A stretch of 64,000 nt of DNA from Fragum whitleyi (GCA_948146395.1 OX411549.1:34618693-34682692); one strand, 5' to 3'; positions 12,558 to 23,874 are shown, counted from the first letter of the stretch. The notes: a model not told the origin generated them from the sequence alone. Made by a program: numbers and translations.

Positions 12558-13263
12558 TTTTAGCTCACCTGTGTACAACGTGGTCAAGGGGAGCTTTAAG
12601 GATTACCCTGAGTCCGTCGTCCGTCGTCAACTATCTTATATACTTCTTCTTCTCCTCCTGAACCACCGGGCCAAGTTTCAATGAAACTTAACGTTTCAAT
12701 GAAACTTTTCTAGAATGTTCCTTAGGTGACTCTTTTCAAAAACATTTGATTGGCCCATATATATGGGCGTGGCATTATTTTGGTTTGGAATCTTTGAACA
12801 ACATCTTCTCCTGAACCACTAGACCGATTTCTATGAAAGTCTTATTAACTTTTAACAGAATGTTCCTTGGGTGACCCTTTTCAATTATTCACAAAAATTT
12901 TGATTGACCTATTAATATGGGCGTGATAGGGTGTGACTTATTTTGAGCCTGAAATCTTTGAACGACATCTCCTCCTGAACCACTGGGCCATTTTCAATGA
13001 AACTTTACCAGAAAGTGACCATTTTCAAAAATTAATCGCGAAAGTTTGATTGGCTGATAATTATGAGCATGGCAGGGTGAGACTTTTAGAGTCTCGTCAG
13101 TAATAAATGGTTGGGCAGGGTCTATTTTCACTTTAAATTATTGGAATAACATCCCCTCTTCAACAATTAGGTAAATTTGAATGAAATTTTACCAGAAAGT
13201 TACTTGGATGACGTCCACTGGACCAATTAAGTTCAGGTGAGCCGTTTAGAGCCATTCAGGTCC
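12558..13263 (+). repeat. AGCTCACCTG-type repeat with 3-4 internal units
   Basis: Starts TTTTAGCTCACCTGTGTACA and ends CAGGTGAGCCGTTTAGAGCC. Inside, TCCTGAACCAC near 12655, 12810 and 12975 (a decayed fourth near 13157) marks units of about 155-180 bp, each with TGAAACTT, GAATGTTCCTTnGGTGAC and TTTGATTGGCC-like blocks. This family also seems common in bivalves. No coding frame is maintained. Confidence 0.7.
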
Positions 13264-13384
13264 TTATGTATATTTGTGTGATTGACTGAATGTTTGTCTC
13301 CCAAAGCCTTTAACATTGGCCATGGCTTTTGATTGTTCAGGAATAGAACCCTCATATTTTACATGTGTAATGCTTGTGACAAGA

Positions 13385-13815
13385 GCTTTCTGTTGGTACT
13401 CTATGTCCGATTGACTTAAAACTTATTAGTTAACTTTCTCTCATGATTGCGGAGTTCATTGCACAAACATTGTGACTCTGTCTAGCTTATTTTTGGAGTA
13501 ACTGTCCTTCGTTGATTTGCATACTTGGATTTTATCCGTACAAAGTATAATGATCTTGTAACTTATTAGGCTGATGGTATTGATGCAAAGTGTATTGCAT
13601 AAGAACCGTAACTCTAGGTAGACTTTTTTAGTTCTTGTCTTTTGGTTTTAACACCTGGATTTTGTTGGGAGCATATCTCTGATAGAGTATTAACAGTGAT
13701 TGTGAATTCTTTTAGGTGAATATATCTCATCAAAGGGAAGAACTGTGAACAAGAACTGTAACTCTACCTAGCTAAGCGTTTGAGTAATTGGATTTCGTTA
13801 CTTTTCACCCGACGA
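13385..13815 (+). repeat. Decayed array related to the 156-bp satellite
   Basis: About three degenerate monomers of roughly 150 bp. Diagnostic pieces match the young array at 63356-64000: GGAGCATATCTC, GTGnATTGCAnAAGAAC, GTAACTCT, ATTTTTGGAGTnACTG and ACTTGGATTTT. The similarity is scattered, so this looks like an old, unrefreshed array. Confidence 0.55.
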
Positions 13816-14570
13816 TCTGTTAATCATTTGAACACGATTAACAAATCTGGTTGACACGATGATTTCTGTATTACGCTCAAACTAAGCCAATTTTCTTTAA
13901 TATGAAAATGACGGCTTGAAAGCCAACTTTCACATATTTAGATATCATGTTACTTGTAATTTGAAAAGTTACTTTATGTAAGTTTGTGTCAATAAAGAAT
14001 ATGTCTGTGTCTATGATAATCGCTGAATCAATTGTAACTCGCGAAGTGTCCTTCAATTTTAATATCCAAATTTTATCACCATACAGGTAGGTTTCAACTA
14101 AACGGGCGACGCGTACTGTCTTGGGAAGCATCATTATTTTATCCCATACATGTGGCTATATGGTTGTTCTACCAAAAATAGCAAAGAAAGATATAGAAAA
14201 ACATATAAAGGATTTTACTTATTTCAATTTGTATTTGTGGATGTTTCTTTTGGAGTTAAGTATATGATGATCTAGAAAATTAAATGAATTTATTTAACAT
14301 CATTAGAATGTATAGGTCTTCTCTTAAATTCAATTTCAAATAAAATTAAAAATTTCAGATAAGTTGAAAAGTATCTTCACGTGGGCTACTTCTCGTGTTT
14401 TATTAAATAAACCTCATAATTCTCTGATAATCATTATCAATAGATTCATTGGTTTGAATTGGGTTTAACGCTACTTTCAACAATCATCCAGCAGTTTATC
14501 TTTGCAGCTGGAGTACCTAAAAATTGATTGTCGGTATTTCTCACACAAGTTCTACTATTATATTCTTTTC
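13816..14570. other. AT-rich DNA without recognised gene
   Basis: A minus-strand open frame of 85 codons (13877-14134) has no recognisable motif. No window-internal repeat seen. Confidence 0.35.
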
Positions 14571-14682
14571 TTGCCTCCAGCTGCTATCTCACATAGGTCT
14601 ATGATTATCAAAACATTGGTGAGAGACTAATAGCCAGAAGGGATGAGTGCCACTATCGGGGATCGAACCCGAATCAGAAGAT
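14571..14682 (-). mobile_element. tRNA-derived SINE fragment (head with box B)
   Basis: On the minus strand it reads GGGTTCGATCCCC, a good RNA polymerase III box B, followed by CATCCCTTCTGGC, TCTCACCAATG, ATAGACCTATGTGAGAT and AGCAGCTGGAGGC. The same body, more diverged, occurs at 50075-50300 (minus) and 42652-42826 (plus). Box A and the 3' tail are missing, so the copy is partial. Confidence 0.7.
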
Positions 14683-15806
14683 TCAAAATACAAAAAAAAT
14701 ATTTGTGATAAAATATTTCAGTTCCATTTAACAAGCCTGGGAGAAACTGCTTTTCATCAAATTAACATTGGTTTCTTGCAAGATAATGTAAAAAAACAGT
14801 GATAAAAAGAGATGTTGATTCTTTATATATTGGGTATTACACCAGCAATGTTATCCAGATATGATTATTTAACTAACTAAACGAGAAGAATTTATTAATC
14901 ATATGTTCAAAATAAATACTGACTCACAATTTGTGCATTCAGTGCCTTTAGCACTTTGATTCTAATGAAATTTTGCTACGGTTTTCATTCCGCACCACAA
15001 TGGTTGGTATTATTTTTGGGGTAATAATGGTATGTATTTAAATACAGAATAATATTAATGTGTTCAAAAAGATGTAGAATCAGTTTTAAAGATCGCGTAA
15101 TTTCATTAATTTTCCCTAGGTCTATATCAAACCACTTGTAAAGAATAAAATCTGGTTAAATAATACAACTGTCAGCAGCCTACCTTAGTTATAATTAAGA
15201 TTTATGGCCTGCAACAAATAACAATTGCTACAGGTCGACAATTCTTATAAAAGAGATAAAAGACGGAAACTGTTTGAGTAAAATCTACTCGTTTTCAGGA
15301 CATAGTCGTTTTACTGTATATTGCTATCAAGATGTTAAATGAAATCGAGAATGCTAGTTGTGGGTTATAGTTTTGCTTGTCTTATTTGGCAGGGGAAATA
15401 GGTCCCAACCTTCCAGTCTGAAAAATGTTTTCGGGTCAATGGAAACACCAGATATGTAAAGGAATCGTCTGAAACTTTTAATTTCTTTTCCCTTTTTTCG
15501 CAGAATCAATTTGTTAAATCGTTTAAATCGTGGAAATTGTTCCTTGGGATTTATAATAAAGTTTTTATTTTCTCATGTTATTTCATGCCTGTATGAGTAT
15601 TGATCTCATAAGTTCTGAAATTCTATAACAAAATGATATCTAAACTAAGAAGACAAACCGAACAACTCATCATAAATAAAATTATTGAAGAAAAGCGTAA
15701 CACGAATAAACACATATAAATGTGCATTATAACCGTCAAAAAATTCGGTTTCTGGCTTTAAATAATGAACAGAAAAATGCATAAAGAGGAATATTCCTTT
15801 TGAAAG
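14683..15806. other. AT-rich DNA without recognised gene
   Basis: No gene or repeat family recognised; short chance frames only. Confidence 0.35.
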
Positions 15807-16045
15807 ATCGTGACTCTACGAGAGAAAAAGGACCCACATGGAACTAGATATTAAATTTGAAATAGAGATTTGTTTCCGTATCGGTCGACCGGAGGTCGCA
15901 TATAATTTCGAACAAAATCGAACACAGGAAGGTAGATTGATAATTATAGATATAGAAAATCAGCAAAGTGCAAAAAGTGGTTAAACCAAGTAGGCCTGCG
16001 CAGTCCGCGCAGCCTTGACTATGGTCGTCACTTTTGTTATGGAAG
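15807..16045. mobile_element. MITE-F copy (diverged)
   Basis: Edges GACTCTACGAGAGAAAAAGG and GACTATGGTCGTCAC are eroded versions of the MITE-F terminus. The interior has GGTCGACCGGAGGTCGCAT, GGAAGGTAGATTGATAAT and the hairpin core GCCTGCGCAGTCCGCGCAGCC-like, as in copies at 22737-23006 and 30449-30699. Confidence 0.55.
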
Positions 16046-16074
16046 TTATAAAATTACCTGAAATGAAAAGAATG

Positions 16075-16081
<7 letters not shown>

Positions 16082-16109
<28 letters not shown>
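16082..16109. repeat. Poly-A tract (about 28)
   Basis: Uninterrupted A run. It may be a decayed retrotransposon tail, but no element body is recognisable on the left. Confidence 0.9.
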
Positions 16110-16110
<1 letters not shown>

Positions 16111-17105
16111 ATATGGAAATTTTAAACAAAAAACTAATCAGACCCATGTATAAATCCATTTCGTTTATTTATACAGTGCGATTAGACTTTGAGTTTCATA
16201 TTTTGATATTATTTGTTTAAAGAAATTTATCATATCTCATCTATTAATGCGTATAATTACGTTTGAGAAAATGCAACGTGTATTTATACAGATAAGTAGC
16301 ACATTTTGTACGTATCAAGTTCATATAAAATGATTAAATATTTTCTAAATCTCTAGTACAATTTACGACGGCCTAAAACAGTTGTATAAATGCGATTTTC
16401 TAGTCCCAGCTTTTCCAAGTGACAAATGTTCTATTCATTTCAATGATTTACTGATCGACGGTTTTGGTTAACTCAAGAGCAAGTAAATAAACCGTGAATG
16501 CAGCGAAATTTCTTGTCACCCGACGCTTATTTATGCCCGAGGCACACAACGTAAATCTCCCCGTTGGACCGGAGATTTGAGTAGGAGAGATTAATTTCCA
16601 AGGGATTTAGACGACTCTGTTCCTGGTTATTGACAATCTCTGACATAGATACAAACTGGCGTTTAAGATTGAACGAACTCACGTGCAAAACGGGGTACCG
16701 CTTCAAACTTTCGCAAATATTTTTCATTGCCCTGCTTTCGCGAAACATTTTATAAATTTTTCTGTTTTCAATATTGAGCATTTTCTTTGCTCAGCTTTAA
16801 GATTTGAGAATTAATATGGAAGCTAGGGATACAATATTGTATATATTTTTTAATCAAAATTAGCGATTTAGACGTTGAAATCTAATCGAAAATTGCATTT
16901 AGAATGTCATTATATTTTTTTCTACGAACTATAGAAATAATTACCATGCGAGCAATATTACAAAACAGTCCTGCACAGGGCTGGTTTTATGTGGTAACCA
17001 AATTGCAATTATTTCTCTCTACCCTTTCGGTATGAAATTATTGCATTTTAGGGTTTGGTTACGTTAAACGGGTTGTAATTTACTACCTGAAATGTGATTA
17101 TCAAC
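16110..17105. other. AT-rich DNA without recognised gene
   Basis: One scrap resembling MITE-E (ACGTGCAAAACGGGGTACC near 16680-16698). The minus-strand open frame at 16527-16781 (84 codons) has no recognisable features. Confidence 0.35.
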
Positions 17106-17107
17106 TA

Positions 17108-18354
17108 CAGTAAGTATTGTCCGTTTGACTTTTTTATGGACAAACCTTTTCATAAATTACATAAAATTGCGTTTGAATGGGGCTTTGAATTTGGTAAAAT
17201 TTTAATTTTAGCTTATTACCATTCTTAAAAATATTTTTTGAAAATAAAATCATTTCAAAATAATGATTTTGTCTATCTAGTTAATGTAAATATTTTTGCA
17301 TTTTCCGCTCTTAAACACCAGGGGCGATGGAGGCTGTTTAGTAGTAAGAAAATGTAAACTAGTAAAAACACGTGGTTTTATACTAAACATTTGACAGAAG
17401 AAATGCCCACTATTCCTTATTCTGAAATGCTATTTAGAATATAGACGATTATGTCATCTTTAATTTGAATATCACGTGATTTGTACCGTTATTATACTCG
17501 CCTTTTTATCAAGTTTTTCAGGTGAACTTTCCAACGACTTTGTTAAATATTGGTTTTTGATTGGTCTAAATATGTGAATACGGGGTTCATCCAAAAATTG
17601 ATAAAAACAATGATAAATTATCTGGTCAAACGGTTTTTGAACAAAGAGAGAATATATTCAGATTTGATACTCAAAGGAAGAAAAATTAGTTGAAAAACTT
17701 AATTTCATAAAAATACTCGATTTTATACTAAAACGTCTTGCTTAAAATCTTACACTTTTGACTCGGCCCCTATGCAAACTAGAGCTATTTTTAGATATAC
17801 AATTCGTTTTTCCGTTTAATACAGACACAAGCAGGTATGAAAGGCTGAAAGTTAACATGTAGACGGACGGACAAATTCATTATTTTACATTAAAAAATAT
17901 GAAAAACAAAATTCTTCATGGTATTAGATGGAAAATATGATATGACAAGAAAAAGATACGTTTCATTAATTACATTTTGAGATTTTCGGAATGTTGGTCC
18001 ATATAGAAGTCAAACAGACTATAACATCGTTAAATTGACATTCTCCTCGATAAAAACCATTCTAAATCGGTCAGTCAGTGCTCCATTCATTCATTCCAAA
18101 CACTTACTCAAACCATTCAAAAACGCGCCAAAATTGTTAAAAAATACTTCTGAATCTTTCATAGTGCTCAACATTTCATTCAAATCGATCAAATAATTGG
18201 ACTGTTTTTTATTGTCGGGTGTGGATTTCAAAGCGTATGATTGGCACGACATCTCTCGTTATTTCACTCAAAACTCGCTTCTCGCACATATTCACTATCA
18301 TCCCGGAATCACTCGAAAGTCGATTATAGCGTCAATTTCACGATGTTATTGACT
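17108..18354 (+). mobile_element. MITE-A copy split by an inserted MITE-C
   Basis: The first ten bases of MITE-A (CAGTAAGTA at 17108-17116, preceded by TA) lie left of MITE-C. The continuation ACATCGTTAAATTGACA starts at 18024 on its right. Joining across the insertion restores the normal family terminus. The rest runs through CATTCATTCATTCC, CAAACCATTC, CAAAACTCGCTT and ends TCACGATGTTATTGACT at 18354, where a minisatellite begins. Confidence 0.8.
17117..18021. mobile_element. MITE-C copy 1, nested in MITE-A
   Basis: About 905 bp with terminal inverted repeats TTGTCCGTTTGACTT...GTCAAACAGACTA, flanked by TA on both sides (17115-17116 and 18022-18023). It is colinear with 60229-61141 throughout; shared blocks include TTTTGTCTATCTAGTTAATG, AACACGTGGTTTTATACT, TTTTGACTCGGCCCCTATGC and AACATGTAGACGGACGGAC. 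No transposase frame. A TA target and inverted termini suggest Tc1/mariner or another TA-targeting superfamily. Confidence 0.85.
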
Positions 18355-18862
18355 ATATCAAAATGTTATGTATTAACTGTATCAACCTGTTATGTATTAG
18401 CTGTATTAACGTGTTATGTGTATTTATCTGTTATGCATTGACTATATCCGCATTTTATGTAATATATCAACTTGTTGTATATTAACTGTATCAACCTGTT
18501 ATGTATTTATCGTACTAATCTGTTATGTATTAACCGTATCAACCTGTAATGTATAAACCGTATCAACCTGTTGTGTATTTACTGTATCAACTTGTAATAT
18601 ATTAACCGTATTAATCTGTTATGTATTAACCGTATCAACCTGTAATGTATAAACCGTATCAACCTGTTGTGTATTCACTGTATCAACTTGTAATATATTA
18701 ACCGTATTAATCTGTTATGTATTAACCGTATCAACCTGTAATGTATAAACCGTATCAACCTGTTGTGTATTTACTGTATCGACTTGTAATATATTAACCG
18801 TATTAATCTGTTATGTATTAACCGTATCAACATGTTATGTATAAGCGTAACAACGTGTTATG
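18355..18862. repeat. 24-bp minisatellite with 96-bp higher-order unit
   Basis: Monomers of 24 bp of the form CTGTTATGTATTAACCGTAT plus CAAC. From 18517 the array has a strict higher-order period: AATCTGTTATGTATTAACCG starts at 18517, 18613, 18709 and 18805, exactly 96 bp (four monomers) apart. Earlier monomers (18355-18516) are more diverse. The array begins exactly at the terminus of the MITE-A copy, and a monomer contains the family terminus GTTAT..TTAACTGTA. Confidence 0.9.
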
Positions 18863-18927
18863 AAGGCAACAAGGGAACATTGGGAAAGTGTGTAAAATGC
18901 CGCCGTAAGCGAAAAGAGCAAATTAAG

Positions 18928-19083
18928 GTAGTTGACCCGTAGTAGTTCCACAGCGTTTCGGAACTAATGAACTTTAACAGTGTTGACTGAGGTTTCCTAA
19001 TGTTTTTTATTAGGAAACCTAGGTCATCATTGTGAAAGTTCATGATTTCCGAAACGTTGCGGTTCTATAATGGTTCTACCACC
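18928..19083. mobile_element. MITE-G copy 1 (palindromic)
   Basis: Two arms of about 75 bp: AGTTCCACAGCGTTTCGGAA ...AATGAACTTTAACAGTG ... GAGGTTTCCTAAT, then ATTAGGAAACCT ... GTGAAAGTTCATG ... TTCCGAAACGTTGCGG. Same structure at 51990-52145, half at 25569-25670. Non-autonomous foldback-type element. Confidence 0.8.
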
Positions 19084-20670
19084 TTCAGTTCAACGGTCTT
19101 CGCACTTGGTTGATTTTATGAATCTAGAACGATAAGTTTAATTTCATTTGAAATAATTTTTGAAATGCGACCTCTGGTAAGCTTCCGCTGGAACTAGTCT
19201 CTTTTTCATGCTTTCACTTTACGGTGTACCGAGAAGGTCCAGTTTTGCATAATGGGCTGCAAATATCAAATAAACCAAACCGAACGGAATGACCATTTTA
19301 ATTGATATTTTTTTCAGTATTGAAGAAAAATAAACGACAAAATTACTAAATGTCATATTTTTAGAGAAAAGGGGTTCGCAAACACTTCCAAATTTAGACA
19401 AGTGTTAGATTTCTTTAACTTTGACATTCAGTGATGCCCGTTTGGACTCCGTTATCCTGAAGGCAGACCAAGCTGTGATAGGGTCACGTGGTAACGAAAA
19501 ACACGGATATCAAGGGAGGTAACTCTAGTTGTGACTTAATACGTGTGTATTTGATTAGTTTCCCCTTGATAATCCTAAGCGTCTTTTGCAACCGAGGGTG
19601 ATCAAATGTCATATTTGTCTAAACTTTTCATGAAAAATTTGATCTATAATCGCTCATTCAAACTTGCACATGTATAAGGTATACTTCTGTGTGTCATTGT
19701 TATATATTCGGTAATCAATCCACAATAAGAAAACATTATTGTGGCTAATCCAAATTGAAAGATATTCAGGTTTTCATGACTTCAATTTAGTGAAATTTTA
19801 GAACAACGATTTTCCAATCCACGATGTTTGCAAAACAGTTCAAGTAAGTTTTGTGAGTGAGGAGATGAGTTACTTATAATCGAGTAACATTCAATTGATA
19901 ATTTTTCTACAGGGCGCCTTAGAATCTTACACTTCAACACTCCCTAGAATAATTAATAGTAGAAAAAACTCGTCGTATAAGCGATGACCGACTTCGCAAA
20001 AAGACAGACCGTCAAAAATTGTTTAAGGAACTTTCAAAGTCGACAGACAAACAAAATGGTTGAAATCAATAGCCCCCTCCTCCTTTTTTTATTAAATAAT
20101 TGCCAAAACAACCCAACGAAATAATGTTACCATTACGTTGCAAAAATAATCTTTCCAGCTTTCAAGCACTTCCGTTGTTTTGCTTTGAATTTTAATCTGA
20201 AATAAAAAATAAGCAATGGGTTTCAAATGTAAAAAGTCATTATATCAAATTCAAAGTTCACAACTAAGTATTTTGCATGATTTCACAGTGTCAATGATTG
20301 TGCATTCGTGAATAATGAATGTGTATGAATATGAAGTGTACTTTTGATTGAAATGATCACGTATATATATAGAGTCTATGACAAAACTAAATAGCATAAC
20401 TTTATTCTAATTTGTAACTTTTCGATGCTCAACGTAAAGACCCAGATCAACCCATGCATCTGTCCAGTCTATGAACAATTAGCCTTCAGTGTGTGCTAAA
20501 AGAAACCCTCGGATCATCGTTTGTTGCATGGTTAGATCGATTTTAACATCATTGAGTGAACAAGAAAAAAAATTAACGAGCGACGGAACCATGAGTGAAA
20601 ATAAAGCTTTTCTTGTCCACGAAATGTAAAACAATGCGATATTCGAGAAACAAACTATTTTTCTATCGCT
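19084..20670. other. AT-rich DNA without recognised gene
   Basis: No gene, RNA or shared repeat recognised. A block GATATCAAGGGAGGTAACTC near 19507 resembles the MITE-A GGGAGGTAAT motif, but its context does not. Confidence 0.35.
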
Positions 20671-21120
20671 TTAAAGCCACAGTCCGCGTTTAGATTAAAA
20701 AAATCGCTCTATCGTGAATATTCTTTGAATATTCTTTCTTGATTTAGTCTTATGTTAGATGAGTTGCATAAACAATACGAATCAATCGACAAACGGCGGC
20801 TTTTTTTTCGTGAAACGCATGATCTGCTGTATACAGCAAAATATGTAAATGAGATTTTGGTCACATGAAATACGCCCAAGTGCAGAGGCGGTATAAGAGT
20901 GGTAATCAAATTGGAGTCTGAAATGTTACGGGTCATAAATATTCATTAAGTTAGGCTTATATATAGATCATTGCGTCATAATCATTTGCATTACCGAATA
21001 TTGGAATGACAATTTCAAGCTTATCTTTAAGAATAAAAGTCTGGTTTTTGTGCACATAGTCGTCTAAGATCATTGTCTTGGGTTTCGGAAATGTCCACGA
21101 ATACAGACGGGGTTTTTTAA
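20671..21120 (+). mobile_element. MITE-D copy 3 (most complete)
   Basis: About 450 bp from TTAAAGCCACAGTCCGCG to ACAGACGGGGTTTTTTAA. The ends are imperfect inverted repeats of each other (about 20 bp). It aligns with 2718-3075 directly and 3800-4241 in reverse. Shared central motifs include AATCGACAAACGGCGGC, GGTCACATGAAATACGCCC and GTCGTCTAAGATCATT. No coding capacity. Confidence 0.75.
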
Positions 21121-22197
21121 TACAAAAATGATACAAAATGGTTAATTTGCGGAACAAATTTCTTTAAGTGCTTTTTTATTTACGTGTTTGCAACGTCCAT
21201 GATGACGTCACTTATTGGAGTCCGCTTAGATAACGTCAGATAGGGTGAAATGAATAAAACCGGTTTTTGATAATTTCACTGGTTTGGCGGTGATTTTATA
21301 AAGTGATAATCTACCGTTACTTCTAGAATTAAAGAAATTATTTCCCGGGTAAGATCGGGGAATATTTAAATGCATCGTCTGATTGTCCATGCTTCTCGAA
21401 GTTCGTCCGTCACTGAAAAGTTCGAAATGCCACGGTGTGATCTTTTAGTCGTAATCTGAGCAAAGTGGCACCTTTAATCAAGAAAAAACAAAGCTCAGTA
21501 AAAATAATAATGACAGAATTATTTTAATCACTTTTAAATGAACCCTTTCTTATTCTTCAATTGCAAAAGGAGTGAATGACTTGTCAGCCTTGCATCGTGA
21601 TATTGTACAGTAATACGGCTACTTCATTATAATGTGTACATGCCATTAAAAAACTAATTTATCACGCGACCCTTTGATATGAGAAAGCCAAAAGAGAGAT
21701 ATTCATACTCTATTCTTTTGCTACCTATTAGACGCTCTGTCTTTTCAAAACAAGTTTTTGGCACGAAGGGAAAGTTTTGAAGTTGGAGATTTTTGGTTTA
21801 GGCATATGTGTTGGAGTAGGCGTTGGTTTGTGCGTTACAAATGGAAGCTTTGTTATTTTCGCTGATGTCATTGGAGATTTCTTCTTGAAACTTGACAAAT
21901 ACATTTGTGTTCACCATCCCATGGGCTATCCAGACTATTAAGGAGGACAACTTTCGAAGTATGGAGAAATAATTCCCACTTTTGCGACTTAGATTTCTTT
22001 TCTTAAGTTATGAAGCACCTGCAGCCAAACTTTGGCATCCGTACCTATTTGATAATATAACATGCAATCGGACATTCTATTTTTTGAGAAAAAAAATGCA
22101 TACATTAATAAACTTTCACCTGATTTTTTTTATTTTTATGGGTTAATTTTAATTCAGCGCTGAAAAACGATTGCATGATAAAAAGAATAACATGTAA
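21121..22197. other. AT-rich DNA without recognised gene
   Basis: No gene recognised. Around 21960-21995 a short stretch resembles the window's first bases. Confidence 0.35.
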
Positions 22198-22315
22198 GTG
22201 TCTTAAAAATCAAATTTATCTGGTCTCTGCTGCGAGAAATTATCAAGACTCGGCAAAGCCTCGTCATGATAAATTCTCCCAACCTCGACAAGATAACATT
22301 GAAATTTTAAGACAC
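22198..22315. mobile_element. 118-bp palindromic MITE-like element
   Basis: GTGTCTTAAAAATCAAATTT at the left faces GAAATTTTAAGACAC at the right, and an inner GAGAAATTATCA faces TGATAAATTCTC. Nearly the whole sequence can fold back. Only one copy is seen here, so mobility is inferred from structure. Confidence 0.55.
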
Positions 22316-22736
22316 TAACATCTTATTCTCTATATACAGATCATCCAGATATGTTATTTTTCCTTTTTCAACTTTATACATGAAGGACAAGAACGCTTTG
22401 TTTCCTTCAAAAAAACATTAAACCCGCTACAGTTCACTAGAAAACCAAACAAAGATTTAGATGTACATGTACAATGTAATTTCAGTGTCAAATTGTCATG
22501 ACTCTTGAATCCAGGTGTCAATAATAAGAGGATACAGATCTTACGCAAAAAGGGTTACGACTCTTTATGGTACATTGAAATAATTCGGTGATCATTAGAA
22601 AATATTGGAACGGCATATTGCTTACTGCAGAAATTCTATATTCATTAAAAAACAACAACAACAAAAACAAAATTATAGGCCTTTAAATAGTTTATAATAT
22701 TTCAAGATTATCTTTTAACAGTAAGAGTAACTATTT

Positions 22737-23006
22737 GTGACCCGTCACGCAAAAAGGGGCCATCTGAGAACTCCGTAGATTAAAATTTTGAAAAAAAAAA
22801 AAGATTGATTCTAGTACAGGTCAAGCAGAGGTAATATTTCAAAAAATATTTTTCATGGGAAGACAGATTGATTATTCTAGATGCCGAAAATTAGATAAAT
22901 GCGAAAAAGTTTCGACCCTAGTCAGTTTGCACAATCAGCGCAGTTTGACAAGGGTCGACACTTTACGCACTTCCCAGGTGGTCCATTTTTTCGCGTGACG
23001 GGTCAC
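22737..23006. mobile_element. MITE-F copy (complete)
   Basis: About 270 bp between GTGACCCGTCACGCAAAAAG and the inverted end TTTTTTCGCGTGACGGGTCAC. Both termini continue into CCATCTG.../...CAGGTGG. The internal hairpin has TTCGACCCTAGTCAG...GACAAGGGTCGA. Same family at 30449-30699 and 32341-32960, diverged at 15807 and 26682. No coding capacity. Confidence 0.85.
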
Positions 23007-23157
23007 TTTTTGTTTTACTCCATTCCTTGGCGAAGTGATACCTCACCTCACACCGGAGTGAGCGTTGTCGTCTCCCCATATTCCTTTTGCGATTGTATGT
23101 TTCCTTTGGTTTATAAGTACTTGTATAAAAATAATGTTTGCTCAGCATTTAAATCAA

Positions 23158-23874
23158 ACGGTTGATTTCGCTCGAGCGACCACCTCTATTAAGCGACCAC
23201 TTTTATTACGCGACCGTTTTCAAAAGTACCTTCAATGTAAGCAAAATCTCCGAGAAATTGGACATTCTTAAACCAACAATTGCTTTTCATTGAACCTAAT
23301 GATGTTGAACCCATTAGAAACGTCTTAATGAGACGATTCTTTTGGGTTTGAACATCATATAGTTAAGTATGAATTATGCGAAAATTTACGAATACTATAA
23401 AAACGACTTGCCTTATTTATCACGAATGTTGCATAAAGCGACCATTTCAATAAGCGACCACTATTTGATGGTACCCTTAGTGGTAGCTTAACGCAAATTT
23501 TACTACAGCTAAAAAAGACAACTTCCTCATCAAAGTAGAACAGTAAAACTTGTGTTAAGCAACCACTTTCGGGACTGCCAAAAAGCGCGCGCTCATGGAA
23601 ATGGTCGCTTAATACAATATTTCATGACAAATAAAACAGGCATTTCTGATAGCATATAAAGTTAGTTGGGTAAGGCTTACTGAATTCTATGATTTTCAAA
23701 CCCATTGAGACGATTCGAATGGGTTTCAACAACATAAGATTTAATAATAAACAACTGCTCGTTACAAAGCGCCCAATTTTTCAAAGAGTTTGCTTCTTTG
23801 AATGGACTTTTTATAATGGTCGCTTAATAAAATCGGTCGCTTAATAGACGTGGTCGCTTGAGCAATATCGACTG
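23158..23874. mobile_element. MITE-H: element with AAGCGACCA subterminal repeats
   Basis: About 717 bp with long imperfect inverted arms. The right terminus, read inward on the minus strand, is CAGTCGATATTGCTCAAGCG followed by ACCACGTCTATTAAGCGACC; the left arm is TGATTTCGCTCGAGCGACC ... TTAAGCGACC. About ten copies of AAGCGACCA or close variants occur, near 23177, 23193, 23209, 23437, 23452 and 23569 in one orientation and 23602, 23817, 23836, 23851 in the other. Two inner palindromes (23295-23357 and 23695-23740) mirror each other. No transposase frame. Confidence 0.75.

Noticed and set aside
18355..18862. CRISPR-like regular array
   Set aside because: There are no unique spacers between repeats; it is a head-to-tail 24-bp minisatellite in eukaryotic DNA.
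22899..23271. Overlapping open frames on both strands
   Set aside because: They fall on MITE-F and MITE-H termini, which are palindromic and so give mirrored frames.
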